A DNA stretch of 37,623 bases from Arenibacter troitsensis (GTDB lineage: Bacteria; Bacteroidota; Bacteroidia; Flavobacteriales; Flavobacteriaceae): NCBI RefSeq assembly GCF_900177645.1, contig NZ_FXAO01000005.1:19274-56896 (forward strand). Direction: 5' to 3'. Position 1 is the stretch's first letter. Each line of letters begins with the position of its first letter. Below the pieces are notes generated by a model, which saw only the letters and a list, made by a program, of their open reading frames with translations, was not told where the DNA came from and searched no databases. The translations under genes were made by a program, and so were the position numbers. This document shows, one piece after another, positions 1-12,400 of this stretch.

Positions 1-2353
1 CGGCATCTATCACATTGTCCATATCAGGGCCTACCTGAATGGTTACTGTGGCCGATGCACAAACATTAGGGTCGGGAATAACATTACATACTTGATAAAT
101 TACAGTAACAGTTGAGTTGGATTCGGACTCTACAGGAGTATAGTTCAAGAAACCAGTTTCTTCATCAAAAAGAACAGTTCCTAAGGCGCTGCCACCAATC
201 ATGGATAAAGACGTAATACCCAAATTGTCAGGGTGATTATTGGGCAGGTAATCATCATTTTCCAAAATATTGATCGCTACTTCTGTCAAGGCAGGGGTTG
301 ACCCGGAGTCATCCCTCGCAGTTGCAACAAGTGGATCGGGATCTGTTCCATTTGGGTTTCCGTCATTGTCACAATCAAGAACCTCCCAATCTACACTAGG
401 GGTCAAGGTTACACTTTCGGGAAGGTAATCGCATGGATCCAAAGGATCTGTACCATCGGTTTTCTCGTCCTCGTTGGTAACCCCATCCCCGTCGCAGTCA
501 GTATCGTTCCATGTACCGTTGGGAGTTACCGTTTGATGGGCCAACACAAAATCGCAGGGATCAAACGGATCTGTACCGTCTTCATTCTCGTCCTCGTTAG
601 TTACCCCATCACCATCACAATCGGCTGTTAAATAGGCCCCATTTTGGGTTAAGGTCACACTCTCTGGATTATAATCGCAGGGATCAAGTGGATTAGTATT
701 GTCCTCTTTTTCCTTTATTGTAGTTACCCCATCCCCGTCATCATCAATATCACGATAATTTACATCATCAACACCGTCCGTATTTGGAAGGTCGCTAGCC
801 GGATTATCAATTTCATCATTTACGTCAAAGCCATCATTAAGGTCCTCTCCTTCATAACCATCATCCAAGCCATCCCCGTCACTATCAGTTCCTATATAAA
901 TTTGATCAGGAGTACCATCAAAATTGAAGTCATTCCCCTCTATATTATCCGGAACCGTGTCGTTGTCCGTATCCAGGTCCAAATAATCCGGCATATCAGT
1001 ACCATCCGTATTCACTGGAATCAAGCCTTGGTTAACTGGCCCATCATAGGCATTATCCAATCCATCATTGTCACTGTCCAAACCGGTTGGCGGAATATAT
1101 CCCTCGGTTGTTTGAGCCTCCACATTATCTGGAATTCCATCATTGTCAGAATCAATGTCCACCCTATCAGGGTAACCATCTCCATCAGAATCTATATCCT
1201 TGCTAAAAGTAATTGTTTGTGGATCAACAAAGTTATCCAGACAAGAAAATTGAATTCCAGATTGTCTAGGAACATTGGTTGTGAAATTATCGTTGGTAGC
1301 GGTCTGAATCCCAAATCGGAAGACAAAAGTACTTATATCCACAAATTCAACTGCCACATTAACTGACGGATGGGTATTGGATATTCCGTCATATTCCTTC
1401 ATGCCCCCATTGATCAAAAGTCCCCCTGAAGTATAGTTTACCCCTACTTCAGTAGGGTTGTCATACGTATAACTCACCGGAGTATCGAACCTATTGAATT
1501 CCTGATATTGACTATTACCATCTACGTCGATAAAATTGGCGATGAGTTCATCAAGTACAGCAGATTCATTCGTCCCTGTTTTCACCATGGAAATCCGTAA
1601 ATCCACATAAGGCCTTCTAATTACATCTGTAGTTGTAAACTCAATCTCGGGTTTAAAAAACTCAGGATCAACCGAATTTTGATCCAAGGTACTAATTCTA
1701 CCATTCACCACACTCTCGATAGTTACCAGAGCATCCAGATTATCTGTAATAAGGGAAAATCTATAGACTGCTCCTTCAGATAGGGCGTCACCAGATTCCA
1801 AGGTTGGCGTATTGCTGAAATTCAAATTGGGTACTGTTTCACAATCGAAATCAGTACTCAGTACACTGGATTCCAAACTATCAAGTATACCATCGTTGTC
1901 CGAGTCTAAATCCAAATAATCGGGAACACCATCACCATCCGTATCTATGGGAATAAGACCACCTCCATTGCCAGGTGCGATTTCATAAGCATCATCCAAT
2001 CCATTCTTATCACTATCCACTTTAGAAGGGGAAATATAGTCCCTTGAAACCTGCGCTTCAATATTATCCAAAATCCCATCGTTATCAGAATCCACATCCA
2101 AATAATTAGGAATCCCATCACCATCCGTATCGATAGTCCCCTCAATAGAATCTAAAATACCGTCCCCATCAGAATCAACATCGTTAGAATCCGGAACGCC
2201 ATCCCCATCTGAATCCACACTAACTATGCTATACGATAGGTAAACGGGAATATTATCAAAGGAAGAAGTAAGGACCAAGGCCAAAAAAGCCAAAGTGAAA
2301 CCAAAAGCTCCACTAACTTTTCCTTTAAAATTAAACAAAGTAATTTTTTCCAT
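1..2353 (-). CDS. Large secreted thrombospondin-type-3 repeat protein, N-terminal part (runs off the left edge)
   Basis: An open frame starts at the ATG at 2353 and stays open for 784 codons to the window edge, so the C-terminus is missing. Residues about 14-31 are hydrophobic (signal peptide, read as [14 protein letters not shown]). From about residue 45 come acidic repeats of the type DSDGDGVPD and DSDNDGILD, the Ca-binding thrombospondin type 3 (TSP3) pattern. A domain of roughly 200 residues without such repeats (about 170-400) separates two TSP3 blocks. After the second block come three 41-residue cysteine-containing repeats and an Ig/cadherin-like segment starting near [20 protein letters not shown]. 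Such proteins in Flavobacteriaceae are usually exported adhesins or gliding-associated proteins, often with a C-terminal type IX secretion signal, which here would lie outside the window. Function beyond cell-surface Ca-binding is inference. Confidence 0.85.
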   Translation of the reverse strand, partial: MEKITLFNFKGKVSGAFGFTLAFLALVLTSSFDNIPVYLSYSIVSVDSDGDGVPDSNDVDSDGDGILDSIEGTIDTDGDGIPNYLDVDSDNDGILDNIEAQVSRDYISPSKVDSDKNGLDDAYEIAPGNGGGLIPIDTDGDGVPDYLDLDSDNDGILDSLESSVLSTDFDCETVPNLNFSNTPTLESGDALSEGAVYRFSLITDNLDALVTIESVVNGRISTLDQNSVDPEFFKPEIEFTTTDVIRRPYVDLRISMVKTGTNESAVLDELIANFIDVDGNSQYQEFNRFDTPVSYTYDNPTEVGVNYTSGGLLINGGMKEYDGISNTHPSVNVAVEFVDISTFVFRFGIQTATNDNFTTNVPRQSGIQFSCLDNFVDPQTITFSKDIDSDGDGYPDRVDIDSDNDGIPDNVEAQTTEGYIPPTGLDSDNDGLDNAYDGPVNQGLIPVNTDGTDMPDYLDLDTDNDTVPDNIEGNDFNFDGTPDQIYIGTDSDGDGLDDGYEGEDLNDGFDVNDEIDNPASDLPNTDGVDDVNYRDIDDDGDGVTTIKEKEDNTNPLDPCDYNPESVTLTQNGAYLTADCDGDGVTNEDENEDGTDPFDPCDFVLAHQTVTPNGTWNDTDCDGDGVTNEDEKTDGTDPLDPCDYLPESVTLTPSVDWEVLDCDNDGNPNGTDPDPLVATARDDSGSTPALTEVAINILENDDYLPNNHPDNLGITSLSMIGGSALGTVLFDEETGFLNYTPVESESNSTVTVIYQVCNVIPDPNVCASATVTIQVGPDMDNVIDA
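425..745 (-). repeat. Three tandem 123-bp (41-residue) coding repeats in the TSP3 protein
   Basis: The same motif (LDPCDY or FDPCDF, then a Val/Thr-rich stretch, then [12 protein letters not shown]) recurs with its Cys codon block beginning near 429, 552 and 675, an exact spacing of 123 bp. The copies differ by scattered substitutions. Each unit carries two cysteines, unlike the cysteine-free TSP3 repeats upstream. Confidence 0.75.
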
Positions 2354-2967
2354 AAATGATAGTTTTATAACAACTCATCACCATGGCATAATAGGTAATA
2401 TAGAAAAGTAAGAAGTTGGGGCCAACTCCAATTTTACATGCAAGATATATTTAAAAAATCAATAGTCATAAGGTTTTCCAGCCATAAATTTTATAAAATC
2501 TGCCAATAACCGTATTACTCGACAAAGTGTTAATTATTTTTTGAAACGACTTCAAGGATATGTCATTTACGACTTAAAAATAGATGGTTAAACAACAATG
2601 TAGCGTAGGTTTTTTCGACTTAAAAAGTAATTAAAAGACCCATATAATTGCAAAACCGAACAACTAATTTTTCTTAAAATAACTCGAGTTGGTCTACATT
2701 AAAACTAAAATAATGATTACTAAAATTCTAGTTCTTCAAAGAAAATCCCAAACGCCAATTGTCAGCCACAAAAAAACTTAGACTAAAAAAACTACCGTAA
2801 ATCTACTCTTTTATTCACCCTAAAATCTAATGAACTAAAACCAAGTATGAATGAAATACCACCTTAAATCCATAATATCCACCAATAAATAATTCTTTAC
2901 CGTATTTACCGGCATTTGCTGGTTGAAAAAATTAATTTGACTTATTTTTGCCGAAATCAAATAATCA
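2354..2967. other. 614-bp intergenic region between two divergent genes
   Basis: I see no credible gene here. It holds the upstream regions of the TSP3 gene (minus) and prfC (plus). It contains a short dyad at 2414-2427 (AGTTGG-GG-CCAACT), three copies of CGACTT starting at 2547, 2570 and 2616 (spacing 23 and 46 bp), and the prfC promoter candidate near 2923-2950. The rest is AT-rich and without recognisable structure. Confidence 0.6.
2923..2950 (+). promoter_or_regulatory. Bacteroidetes-type promoter of prfC
   Basis: TTG at 2923-2925, 17 bp, then TATTTTTG at 2943-2950 fits the TTG/TAnnTTTG consensus of the phylum's primary sigma factor. The expected transcript start (about 2954-2957) lies only 11-14 nt before the prfC ATG, which has no Shine-Dalgarno sequence. 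Confidence 0.6.
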
Positions 2968-4557
2968 ATGAGTTTTAGGGAACAAATTGAAAGAAGAAGG
3001 ACTTTCGGTATAATATCACATCCCGATGCAGGGAAAACAACGCTTACAGAAAAATTACTACTTTTCGGAGGCGCCATTCAAGAGGCGGGAGCCGTGAAAA
3101 ACAATAAGATAAAGAAGACGGCTACAAGCGACTTTATGGAAATTGAAAAACAAAGGGGTATTTCGGTAGCCACCTCTGTTCTTGCCTTTATTTACAAAGA
3201 CAAAAAAATAAATATCCTAGATACCCCAGGTCACAAGGATTTTGCGGAAGATACCTTTAGAACCCTTACTGCCGTTGATAGCGTTATTGTTGTTATTGAC
3301 GTTGCAAAAGGTGTAGAGGAGCAAACTGAAAAATTGGTAGAAGTATGTAGAATGCGCAACATCCCGATGATCGTATTCATCAACAAATTGGACAGGGAAG
3401 GAAAAGATGCCTTCGATCTATTGGACGAAGTTGAACAGAAATTGGGCCTTTCCGTAACTCCTTTAAGTTTCCCCATTGGCATGGGGTATGATTTTAAGGG
3501 AATCTACAATATTTACGAAAAGAACATAAACCTTTTTAGTGGGGATAGTAAAAAGAATATTGAAGACACTATTGCTTTCGACGATATAAATAACCCCCAG
3601 CTTGAAAAAATCATTGGAACCAAAGCAGCCACGGAACTTAGGGACAATTTGGAGTTGGTAAATGGGGTATACCCTCCATTTGACACGGAAAGCTACCTCA
3701 AAGGAACACAGCAACCCGTATTTTTTGGTTCCGCCCTTAACAATTTTGGAGTAAGGGAACTATTGGACTGTTTTATAGACATTGCCCCTTCGCCTCGGGC
3801 AAAAATGGCCGAAGAACGCTTGGTCCAAGCCAATGAAAAAGAATTAACGGGCTTTGTATTTAAGATACACGCCAATATGGATCCCAAGCACAGGGACCGA
3901 CTTGCTTTTATAAAAATAGTTTCTGGTACTTTTGAAAGAAACAAACCCTATTTACATGTTCGGCAAAACAAAAATTTAAAATTCTCAAGTCCCAATGCAT
4001 TTTTTGCCGAAAAAAAAGAAATTGTGGATATTTCCTATCCTGGGGATATAGTTGGACTGCATGATACCGGAAATTTCAAAATTGGGGACACTTTAACGGA
4101 AGGTGAAATTTTACACTACAAAGGCATACCCAGTTTTTCCCCGGAACATTTTAGATATATCAATAATGCGGATCCCATGAAAGCCAAACAGCTTAACAAG
4201 GGAATTGATCAGTTGATGGATGAGGGTGTCGCACAATTATTCACCCTGGAAATAAATAACCGAAAGGTTATAGGAACCGTGGGTGCCCTACAATTTGAAG
4301 TTATCCAATACCGTCTGGAACATGAATATGGTGCCAAATGTACGTATGAAAACTTCCCTGTCTATAAAGCTTGCTGGGTAGACCCAAAAGACAGGAACAG
4401 TGAAGAATTTAAGGAATTTAAACGTGTAAAACAGAAATTTTTGGCCAAGGACAAGAGAAAACAACTCGTCTTTCTTGCGGACTCCCAATTTTCATTGCAG
4501 ATGACACAACAAAAATACCCCAATGTAAAACTTCATTTTACTTCAGAATTCGACTAA
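2968..4557 (+). CDS. prfC: Peptide chain release factor 3
   Basis: 529 aa, the usual RF3 length. This translational GTPase recycles RF1 and RF2 from the ribosome after peptide release. G-domain motifs are visible in order: SHPDAGKTT at 17-25 (G1), DTPGH at 85-89 (G3) and NKLD at 139-142 (G4). The G2 region around residue 62 reads [10 protein letters not shown], as in RF3 rather than EF-G. The C-terminal half matches the RF3 beta-barrel and C-terminal domains. It is transcribed alone from a near-leaderless promoter and ends at a terminator shared with the converging DUF3467 gene. Confidence 0.97.
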   Translation: MSFREQIERRRTFGIISHPDAGKTTLTEKLLLFGGAIQEAGAVKNNKIKKTATSDFMEIEKQRGISVATSVLAFIYKDKKINILDTPGHKDFAEDTFRTLTAVDSVIVVIDVAKGVEEQTEKLVEVCRMRNIPMIVFINKLDREGKDAFDLLDEVEQKLGLSVTPLSFPIGMGYDFKGIYNIYEKNINLFSGDSKKNIEDTIAFDDINNPQLEKIIGTKAATELRDNLELVNGVYPPFDTESYLKGTQQPVFFGSALNNFGVRELLDCFIDIAPSPRAKMAEERLVQANEKELTGFVFKIHANMDPKHRDRLAFIKIVSGTFERNKPYLHVRQNKNLKFSSPNAFFAEKKEIVDISYPGDIVGLHDTGNFKIGDTLTEGEILHYKGIPSFSPEHFRYINNADPMKAKQLNKGIDQLMDEGVAQLFTLEINNRKVIGTVGALQFEVIQYRLEHEYGAKCTYENFPVYKACWVDPKDRNSEEFKEFKRVKQKFLAKDKRKQLVFLADSQFSLQMTQQKYPNVKLHFTSEFD

Positions 4558-4581
4558 TAATACTTGGATTCCCATATAATT

Positions 4582-4616
4582 AAAAAAACCTTCAGTAGCC
4601 ACAGAAGGTTTTTGAT
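4582..4616. terminator. Bidirectional terminator between prfC and the DUF3467 gene
   Basis: Stem 4584-4593 (AAAAACCTTC) pairs with 4604-4613 (GAAGGTTTTT) around a 10-nt loop. T-runs follow on both strands. The hairpin lies between the prfC stop (4557) and the stop of the minus-strand gene (4619), so it can serve both. Confidence 0.8.
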
Positions 4617-4618
4617 TT

Positions 4619-4930
4619 TTAAGCCTCACCGGTTGGTCCAAAATTTAATGGAATTGGAGGTTGCTCATAATCCTTTATAGTACCATGGGCCTTTTCAAAG
4701 CGACTAACATTATCGCCTAATGCCTTTAAGAATTTCTTGGCATGCTGCGGGGTAAGCACAATTCTACTTTTTACCTTTGCCTTGGGAGCACCGGGCATCA
4801 TACTAATAAAATCCACTACAAACTCCGAAACAGAATGATTGATTATAGCCAAATTGGAATATATTCCCTCAGCTGTTTTCTCATCCAATTCTATATTGAT
4901 CTGTTTTTGGTTTTGATCTTTATCACTCAT
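4619..4930 (-). CDS. DUF3467 family protein
   Basis: 103 aa, highly charged and without a signal peptide or membrane segment, so probably cytoplasmic. The core (INIELDEKTAEGIYSNLAII, then a hydrophobic FVVDFISMMPG, then a KVKSRIVLTPQHAKKFLKAL segment) is the DUF3467 pattern. The family is small and widespread, and its function is not established to my knowledge. In Flavobacteriaceae it commonly sits directly downstream of rpoC, as here, but the strong terminator at 5002-5033 separates it from the rpoBC transcript. A close promoter match is not evident in the 111-bp gap, so it may depend on read-through or a degenerate promoter. Confidence 0.85.
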   Translation of the reverse strand: MSDKDQNQKQINIELDEKTAEGIYSNLAIINHSVSEFVVDFISMMPGAPKAKVKSRIVLTPQHAKKFLKALGDNVSRFEKAHGTIKDYEQPPIPLNFGPTGEA

Positions 4931-5001
4931 TATATATAATGATTATCTATTACTATTTAACTAAGTGGTATTGAACAAATAACATTTCTTACTATTTGTC
5001 C

Positions 5002-5033
5002 AAAAAAAAACCTCGGTGAATAACACCGAGGTT
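5002..5033 (-). terminator. rpoC intrinsic terminator
   Basis: A perfect 10-bp stem (5009-5018 with 5024-5033, core CCTCGGTG/CACCGAGG) has a 5-nt loop. On the minus strand it is followed by a run of eight or nine T. It lies 8 nt after the rpoC stop and marks the end of the ribosomal/RNA-polymerase cluster. Confidence 0.93.
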
Positions 5034-5041
5034 CTAATTAT

Positions 5042-8000
5042 TTAGAATTTCAATTCCTCTTTTCGGGCCATGATTTCATCGTATTCCTCTTTAGAGCCTA
5101 CAATGATATTATCATAATCCCTCATACCCGTACCTGCTGGTATTTTATGACCAACGATTACGTTTTCTTTCAATCCTTCCAGAGTATCTATCTTGCCGCT
5201 TACGGCAGCTTCGTTAAGTACTTTGGTCGTTTCTTGGAAAGAAGCGGCCGAAATAAATGATTTCGTCTGCAAGGAAGCACGTGTAATTCCTTGAAGAATC
5301 GGTGTAGCAGTTGCTGCCACAGCATCCCTAGCCGTCACCAAATTCTTATCATTACGTTTAAGAATGGAATTTTCATCCCTTAATTCGCGGGCACTTACAA
5401 TCTGACCCGGTTTTAAATTTTCGGAATCACCTGCATCTTCTACCACTTTCTGTCCAAAAATCTCATCGTTCTCTTGAATAAAATCATCCTTATGAACCAA
5501 TTGATTTTCCAAGAAGATAGTATCTCCCGGATCCTCAATACGTACTTTACGCATCATTTGACGAACTACCACCTCAAAGTGCTTATCATTGATCTTCACC
5601 CCTTGTAAACGATATACTTCCTGAACTTCGTTCACCAAGTATTGTTGTACAGCTGATGGTCCTTTGATTGCCAAAATGTCCTCTGGAGTGATTGATCCAT
5701 CGGATAATGGCATCCCGGCACGTACATAATCATTTTCTTGAACAAGAATTTGATTGGACAATTTCACCAAGTATTTCTTAACCTCACCCAATTTGGATTC
5801 AATGATAATCTCACGGTTACCTCTCTTTATCTTACCAAAGGAAACAACACCATCTATTTCGGAAACAACCGCAGGGTTGGATGGGTTACGAGCTTCAAAC
5901 AATTCGGTAACTCTTGGAAGACCTCCGGTAATATCTCCAGCCTTAGCGGATTTACGCGGTATTTTAACCAATATTTTACCTTCGTTGATCTTGTCTCCAT
6001 CATCAACCATAATGTGCGATCCAACCGGAAGGTTATAAGAACGCAACACTTCATCCTTATTGTTCTTGATCAATAGGGTAGGAATCAATTTCTTGTTTCT
6101 GGATTCCGAAATTACTTTCTCTTGGAATCCAGTCTGTTCATCAATTTCTACCTGGTAAGTTACACCTTGTTCTATGTTTTCATAAGCGATCTGCCCAGGG
6201 AATTCTGACACAATAACCCCGTTATATGGATCCCAAGAACAAATAACTTGACCTTTCTCGACTTTTTCACCATTCTTAATGAATAACTGTGAACCGTAAG
6301 GAATGTTATTGGTACTTAACGTTATTCCAGATTTTGCATCTACCACCTTAATCTCAGATGTCCTAGAGATTACTATTTCAGATTTTTTACCTTCTCCATC
6401 TTGACTGGAAACTGTCCTTAAATCTTCAATTTCCGCAATACCGGCAAATCTGGCCTCCAATTTATTTTCTTCAGAGATGTTACCTGCAATACCTCCCACG
6501 TGGAAAGTACGCAATGTTAACTGTGTTCCTGGTTCACCAATAGACTGTGCAGCTACTACACCAACAGCCTCACCTCGTTGTACCATTTTATTGGTAGACA
6601 GGTTTCTACCATAACATTTACCACAGATACCCTTCTGGGCCTCACATGTCAATGCAGAACGCACCTCTACTTTTTCAACTGGGGATGCTTCTATCTTCTT
6701 AACATCCGATTCCATAATTTCCTGACCTGCCTTTAAAAGCAATTCTTCAGAAATAGGATCGTAAACATCATGTAAAGAAACCCTTCCAAGGATACGCTCC
6801 CCTAATGTTTCAACAATCTCTTCATTTTTCTTAAGAGCCTCAACCTGAACCCCTCTAAGAGTCTCACAATCCTCAATATTAATAATTACATCTTGTGAAA
6901 CATCCACCAAACGTCGTGTTAGATAACCTGCATCCGCCGTTTTCAACGCCGTATCCGCAAGACCCTTACGTGCACCGTGGGTAGATATAAAGTATTCAAG
7001 AATGGATAGACCCTCTTTAAAGTTGGATAAAATGGGGTTTTCAATAATTTCCCCACCTCCAGCAGTAGATTTCTTTGGTTTCGCCATTAATCCACGCATA
7101 CCGGTCAACTGGCGAATCTGTTCCTTGGAACCCCTTGCACCAGAATCCAACATCATATACACAGAGTTAAATCCTTGCTGATCCTCACGAATACGCTTCA
7201 TTGCCAATTCTGTCAACATAGCATTGGTAGATGTCCAAACATCAATTACCTGATTGTAACGTTCGTTATTGGTAATAAGACCCATGTTATAGTTGGCCAT
7301 AATACCATCTACCTGTGTATTGGCATCGGCAATCATTTCATGCTTTTCTGGTGGAATAATAATATCCCCCAAACTAAAGGATAAGCCACCTTTAAAGGCA
7401 AATTCATACCCCATAGTTTTGATCTTGTCCAAGAACTCGGCAGTAGTAGGAACATCGGTAACACTTAATATATTACCAATAATATCCCTTAGTGATTTCT
7501 TGTTCAATACCTCGTTAATGTATCCTGCCTGCTCTGGAACAACCATGTTAAACAATACCCTACCAACTGTTGTTGGAATGATCTGATTAACCAATTCACC
7601 AGCTTCATTAAAATCTTTGGCACGTACCTTAATACCGGCGTTAAGATCCAATTTTCCTTCATTAAAGGCAATAACCACCTCTTCATAGGAATAGAAGGTA
7701 AGACCTTCTCCTTTTACATGTACTTCTGGAGTAGACTTTCTTTCCTTGGTCATATAATAAAGACCCAAGACCATATCCTGAGATGGTACGGTAATTGGCG
7801 AACCATTTGCAGGGTTTAGGATATTATGTGATGCCAACATTAGAAGTTGCGCCTCCAAAATAGCCTCAGGTCCCAAAGGCAAATGAACTGCCATTTGATC
7901 CCCATCAAAATCCGCATTAAATGCAGTACATACTAATGGGTGCAAACGTATAGCCTTACCTTCAATAAGCTTTGGCTGGAACGCCTGAATACCCAATCTG

Positions 8001-9340
8001 TGCAACGTAGGAGCACGGTTTAGCAATACTGGATGTCCTTTCAAAACATTTTCAAGTATATCCCAAACTACAGGTTCTTTCTTGTCAATGATCTTCTTGG
8101 CAGATTTCACCGTTTTTACAATACCCCTTTCAATCAGTTTACGGATTACAAAAGGTTTGTATAATTCAGCGGCCATATCTTTTGGCAGACCACATTCAAA
8201 CAACTGCATTTCAGGGCCAACGACGATTACCGAACGAGCGGAATAATCCACACGTTTACCCAAAAGGTTTTGACGGAAACGACCTTGCTTACCTTTCAAT
8301 GAATCCGACAGCGACTTAAGTGGCCTATTGGATTCGGTTTTAACTGCAGATGCCTTACGTGTGTTATCAAACAAGGAATCCACTGCCTCTTGAAGCATAC
8401 GTTTCTCATTTCTAAGAATTACCTCAGGGGCCTTAATTTCGACCAATCTCTTAAGACGGTTATTTCTTATAATAACCCTTCTGTAAAGATCGTTCAAATC
8501 CGAAGTTGCAAAACGACCACCATCCAATGGTACTAATGGACGCAATTCTGGCGGAATAACAGGAATTACCTTCATGATCATCCAATCCGGTCTGTTCTCC
8601 CTATTTTCTTGGGATTCCCTTAAAGCTTCAACTACCTGAAGTCTTTTCAAGGCCTCGGTTTTACGTTGTTTGGAAGTTTCCGTATTGGCCTTATGTCTCA
8701 ATTCATAAGACAATTGGCTCAAGTCTATTCTTGCCAAAAGGTCAATAAGACATTCCGCTCCCATTTTAGCGATAAACTTATTTGGGTCAGTATCTTCCAA
8801 GTACTGATTCTCCTGTGGAATGGAATCCAATATATTCAAATACTCCTCTTCGCTCAAGAAGTCCATTTTTTGGATTTCCTCACCGTCGGGTCCTTTGGCA
8901 ATACCTGGCTGAATTACTACATAACGCTCGTAGTAAATGATCATATCCAATTTCTTGGAAGGCAAACCTAATAGGTAACCAATTTTATTGGGCAGGGAAC
9001 GGAAATACCAGATATGGGCAACAGGAACTACCAAATTAATGTGCCCTACCCTATCTCTTCGTACCTTTTTCTCTGTTACCTCTACCCCACAACGATCACA
9101 AACAATACCACGGTAACGGATTCTCTTATATTTACCACAAGCACATTCATAATCCTTTACAGGACCAAAAATACGCTCACAGAATAGACCGTCCCGCTCA
9201 GGCTTGTGCGTTCTATAGTTAATAGTTTCAGGTTTTAAAACTTCACCTCTTGACTCTGCCAAAATAGCTTCTGGAGATGCCAAACCGATTGAAATTTTAT
9301 CGAACCTTTTAATGGTATTATTATCTTTTAGTCTAGCCAT
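5042..9340 (-). CDS. rpoC: DNA-directed RNA polymerase subunit beta-prime
   Basis: 1432 aa. This is the catalytic subunit of RNA polymerase. The N-terminal zinc ligands C66, C68, C81 and C84 and the second zinc site C825, C899, C906 and C909 are all present. The active-site Mg-binding motif NADFDGD lies at 475-481 (D477, D479, D481). The RPGGKR-like lid and rudder segments and the conserved trigger-loop region ([13 protein letters not shown]) are intact. It follows rpoB with a 62-bp gap and ends at a strong terminator. The C-terminus is the long Bacteroidetes form ending in EELKF. No frameshift or missing catalytic residue is seen. Confidence 0.99.
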   Translation of the reverse strand: MARLKDNNTIKRFDKISIGLASPEAILAESRGEVLKPETINYRTHKPERDGLFCERIFGPVKDYECACGKYKRIRYRGIVCDRCGVEVTEKKVRRDRVGHINLVVPVAHIWYFRSLPNKIGYLLGLPSKKLDMIIYYERYVVIQPGIAKGPDGEEIQKMDFLSEEEYLNILDSIPQENQYLEDTDPNKFIAKMGAECLIDLLARIDLSQLSYELRHKANTETSKQRKTEALKRLQVVEALRESQENRENRPDWMIMKVIPVIPPELRPLVPLDGGRFATSDLNDLYRRVIIRNNRLKRLVEIKAPEVILRNEKRMLQEAVDSLFDNTRKASAVKTESNRPLKSLSDSLKGKQGRFRQNLLGKRVDYSARSVIVVGPEMQLFECGLPKDMAAELYKPFVIRKLIERGIVKTVKSAKKIIDKKEPVVWDILENVLKGHPVLLNRAPTLHRLGIQAFQPKLIEGKAIRLHPLVCTAFNADFDGDQMAVHLPLGPEAILEAQLLMLASHNILNPANGSPITVPSQDMVLGLYYMTKERKSTPEVHVKGEGLTFYSYEEVVIAFNEGKLDLNAGIKVRAKDFNEAGELVNQIIPTTVGRVLFNMVVPEQAGYINEVLNKKSLRDIIGNILSVTDVPTTAEFLDKIKTMGYEFAFKGGLSFSLGDIIIPPEKHEMIADANTQVDGIMANYNMGLITNNERYNQVIDVWTSTNAMLTELAMKRIREDQQGFNSVYMMLDSGARGSKEQIRQLTGMRGLMAKPKKSTAGGGEIIENPILSNFKEGLSILEYFISTHGARKGLADTALKTADAGYLTRRLVDVSQDVIINIEDCETLRGVQVEALKKNEEIVETLGERILGRVSLHDVYDPISEELLLKAGQEIMESDVKKIEASPVEKVEVRSALTCEAQKGICGKCYGRNLSTNKMVQRGEAVGVVAAQSIGEPGTQLTLRTFHVGGIAGNISEENKLEARFAGIAEIEDLRTVSSQDGEGKKSEIVISRTSEIKVVDAKSGITLSTNNIPYGSQLFIKNGEKVEKGQVICSWDPYNGVIVSEFPGQIAYENIEQGVTYQVEIDEQTGFQEKVISESRNKKLIPTLLIKNNKDEVLRSYNLPVGSHIMVDDGDKINEGKILVKIPRKSAKAGDITGGLPRVTELFEARNPSNPAVVSEIDGVVSFGKIKRGNREIIIESKLGEVKKYLVKLSNQILVQENDYVRAGMPLSDGSITPEDILAIKGPSAVQQYLVNEVQEVYRLQGVKINDKHFEVVVRQMMRKVRIEDPGDTIFLENQLVHKDDFIQENDEIFGQKVVEDAGDSENLKPGQIVSARELRDENSILKRNDKNLVTARDAVAATATPILQGITRASLQTKSFISAASFQETTKVLNEAAVSGKIDTLEGLKENVIVGHKIPAGTGMRDYDNIIVGSKEEYDEIMARKEELKF

Positions 9341-9402
9341 AACTATATTCTGATACTAATTTAATTCTTGTTATTAGGAATAGTGTTCAAAACCAATCCT
9401 TA

Positions 9403-12400
9403 TTATTCTTCCAATCTAATATCCAAACCTAATCCCTTAAGTTCGTGCATTAATACGTTGAAAGATTCTGGCAAACCAGGTTCTGGCATGGTCTCTCCCT
9501 TCACGATAGACTCATACGTTTTAGCCCTACCTATAACATCATCCGACTTCACGGTCAATATTTCACGTAGAGTAGCAGAGGCTCCATAAGCTTCCAGTGC
9601 CCAAACTTCCATCTCTCCAAAACGCTGTCCACCAAATTGTGCTTTACCACCCAATGGCTGCTGCGTAATAAGTGAATATGGTCCTATTGAACGGGCATGC
9701 ATCTTATCGTCTACCATATGTCCTAATTTCAACATATAGATAACCCCAACGGTCGCTGGCTGATCAAAACGCTGTCCTGTTCCACCATCATAAAGATAGG
9801 TATGTCCAAATCTTGGAATTCCAGCTTCATCGGTATAGGCATTGATTTCATCCAATGTTGCACCATCAAAAATCGGGGTCGCATATTTCTTCCCTAATTT
9901 TAATCCGGCCCATCCTAATACAGTTTCATAAATCTGTCCAATGTTCATACGTGAAGGTACCCCTAATGGATTCAATACAATATCCACAGGTGTCCCATCC
10001 TCAAGGAACGGCATGTCCTCATGACGTACAATCCTGGAAACAATACCTTTGTTTCCGTGACGACCCGCCATTTTATCACCAACCTTTAGTTTACGTTTTT
10101 TAGCAATATAAACTTTGGCCAATTTCATAATACCAGCAGGCAATTCATCTCCTACAGAAATAGTGAACTTATCCCTTCTAAGGTTACCCTGAAGATCGTT
10201 CAATTTAATCTTATAGTTATGTAAAAGATCGGTTACCAAGGTATTGCTTTCCTTATCCGTAGTCCAACTTCCACCAACCAAATGGGCAAAATCATCAACG
10301 GCATTCAACATTTTCATGGTATATTTCTTCCCTTTTGGCAACACTTCTTCCCCAAGGTCGTTCAATACCCCTTGAGAAGTTTTGCCGTTGACCAATGTAA
10401 ATAGTTTTTCAACCAATACATCTTTCAACTGTTGGAACTTTACTTCGTATTCCAACTCCAATTTGGAAAGTTCTTCTTTGTCCTCGGAACGCTTACGCTT
10501 ATCCTTAACAGATCTTGAGAACAATTTTTTGTCTATAACAACCCCTCTAAGAGATGGGGATGCCTTTAAGGAAGCATCTTTTACATCACCGGCCTTATCA
10601 CCAAAAATGGCGCGTAATAATTTTTCTTCCGGAGTAGGATCGGACTCACCTTTAGGAGTGATCTTACCGATCAAAATATCCCCAGGCTTAACTTCCGCTC
10701 CAATACGGATCATTCCGTATTCATCCAAATCCTTGGTTGCTTCTTCAGAAACGTTAGGAATATCATTGGTCAACTCTTCAGCTCCCAATTTGGTATCCCT
10801 TACTTCCAAAGCGTATTCATCCACGTGGATAGAGGTAAAGATATCCTCACGAACCACTTTTTCAGAAATTACGATAGCATCCTCAAAGTTGTAACCTTTC
10901 CATGGCATAAATGCCACTACCAAGTTTCTACCCAAGGCCAATTCTCCACTTTCCGTTGCATAACCTTCACAAAGGACCTGTCCTTTTTTAACCTTGTAAC
11001 CCTTTTTAACAATTGGTTTAAGGTTAATACTTGTTCCTTGGTTGGTTTTTCTAAACTTGACCAATTCATAAGTTTTGGAATCCTCTTCGAAACTTACCAA
11101 TCTTTGCTCTTCGGTACGGTCGTACTTTATAGTGATTTTTTGGGAATCAACATATTCTATAACCCCATCTCCTTCTGCATTGATCAATACCCTTGAATCT
11201 GACGCTACTTGACGTTCCAAACCTGTACCTACGATAGGCGACTCCGGCTTCAATAATGGAACTGCCTGACGCATCATGTTAGATCCCATCAAGGCCCTGT
11301 TGGCATCATCATGCTCCAAAAATGGAATTAAAGATGCCGAAATAGACGCTATCTGGTTTGGCGCAACATCGGTATATTGGATTTCAGCAGGATCTACTAC
11401 TGGGAAATCCCCTTCTTCCCTTGCAATTACCTTCTCCGCAGTAATGGTTCCTTTTTCATCCATAGGAATGTTTGCCTGGGCAATTTTCATTCCTTCCTCT
11501 TCTTCTGCACTTAGGTAAGTAAAGTCATTAATGTTTACTGTACCGTTATCAACCTTACGATATGGTGTTTCCAAGAAGCCCATTGGGTTCACCTTGGCAA
11601 ATACCGAAAGTGAGGAAATCAATCCAATGTTTGGTCCTTCAGGAGTTTCAATAGGACAAAGTCTACCGTAGTGCGTATAGTGAACGTCACGTACCTCAAA
11701 CCCTGCTCGTTCCCTAGAAAGTCCACCTGGTCCTAATGCCGATAATCTTCTCTTGTGCGTAATTTCGGCCAATGGATTGGTTTGATCCATAAACTGTGAT
11801 AACTGGTTGGTACCAAAGAAAGAGTTGATCACAGAAGACAAGGTCTTGGCGTTGATCAAATCTATTGGGGTAAACACCTCATTATCACGTACGTTCATAC
11901 GCTCGCGAATTGTTCTGGCCATACGTGCCAGACCAACACCAAACTGCTGTGATAATTGCTCACCAACAGTCCTTACCCTACGGTTGGAAAGGTGGTCAAT
12001 ATCATCGATCTCAGCTTTGGAGTTGATCAACTCGATCAAATATTTTATAATGGTAATGATATCTTCCTTGGTCAAGACCTGCTTGTCCATTCCAATATCC
12101 AATCCCAATTTTTTGTTCATTCTATAACGTCCAACCTCACCTAGGTTATAACGTTGATCGGAGAAGAACAATTTATCTATGATACCACGTGCTGTTTCCT
12201 CATCTGGCGGTTCAGCATTACGCAATTGACGATAAATATGTTCAACCGCTTCTTTTTCAGAGTTTGTTGGATCCTTTTGAAGGGTGTTATGGATAATGGC
12301 ATAATCGCTTTGTGCATTATTCTCTTTATGCAAAAGAATAGTCTTCACATCAGCTTCCAATATCTCATTTATGTGATCTTTTTCTAAAATAGTATCACGG

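Noticed and set aside
902..1366. 154-aa plus-strand frame
   Set aside because: It is antisense to the TSP3 repeats; the Ile/Arg-rich composition is the complement of the Asp-rich repeats.
2835..3077. 80-aa minus-strand frame across the prfC start
   Set aside because: It overlaps the prfC promoter and coding start and has no family-like features.
10382..10894. 170-aa plus-strand frame inside rpoB
   Set aside because: Shadow of rpoB with Ser/Thr-rich biased composition; rpoB is intact.
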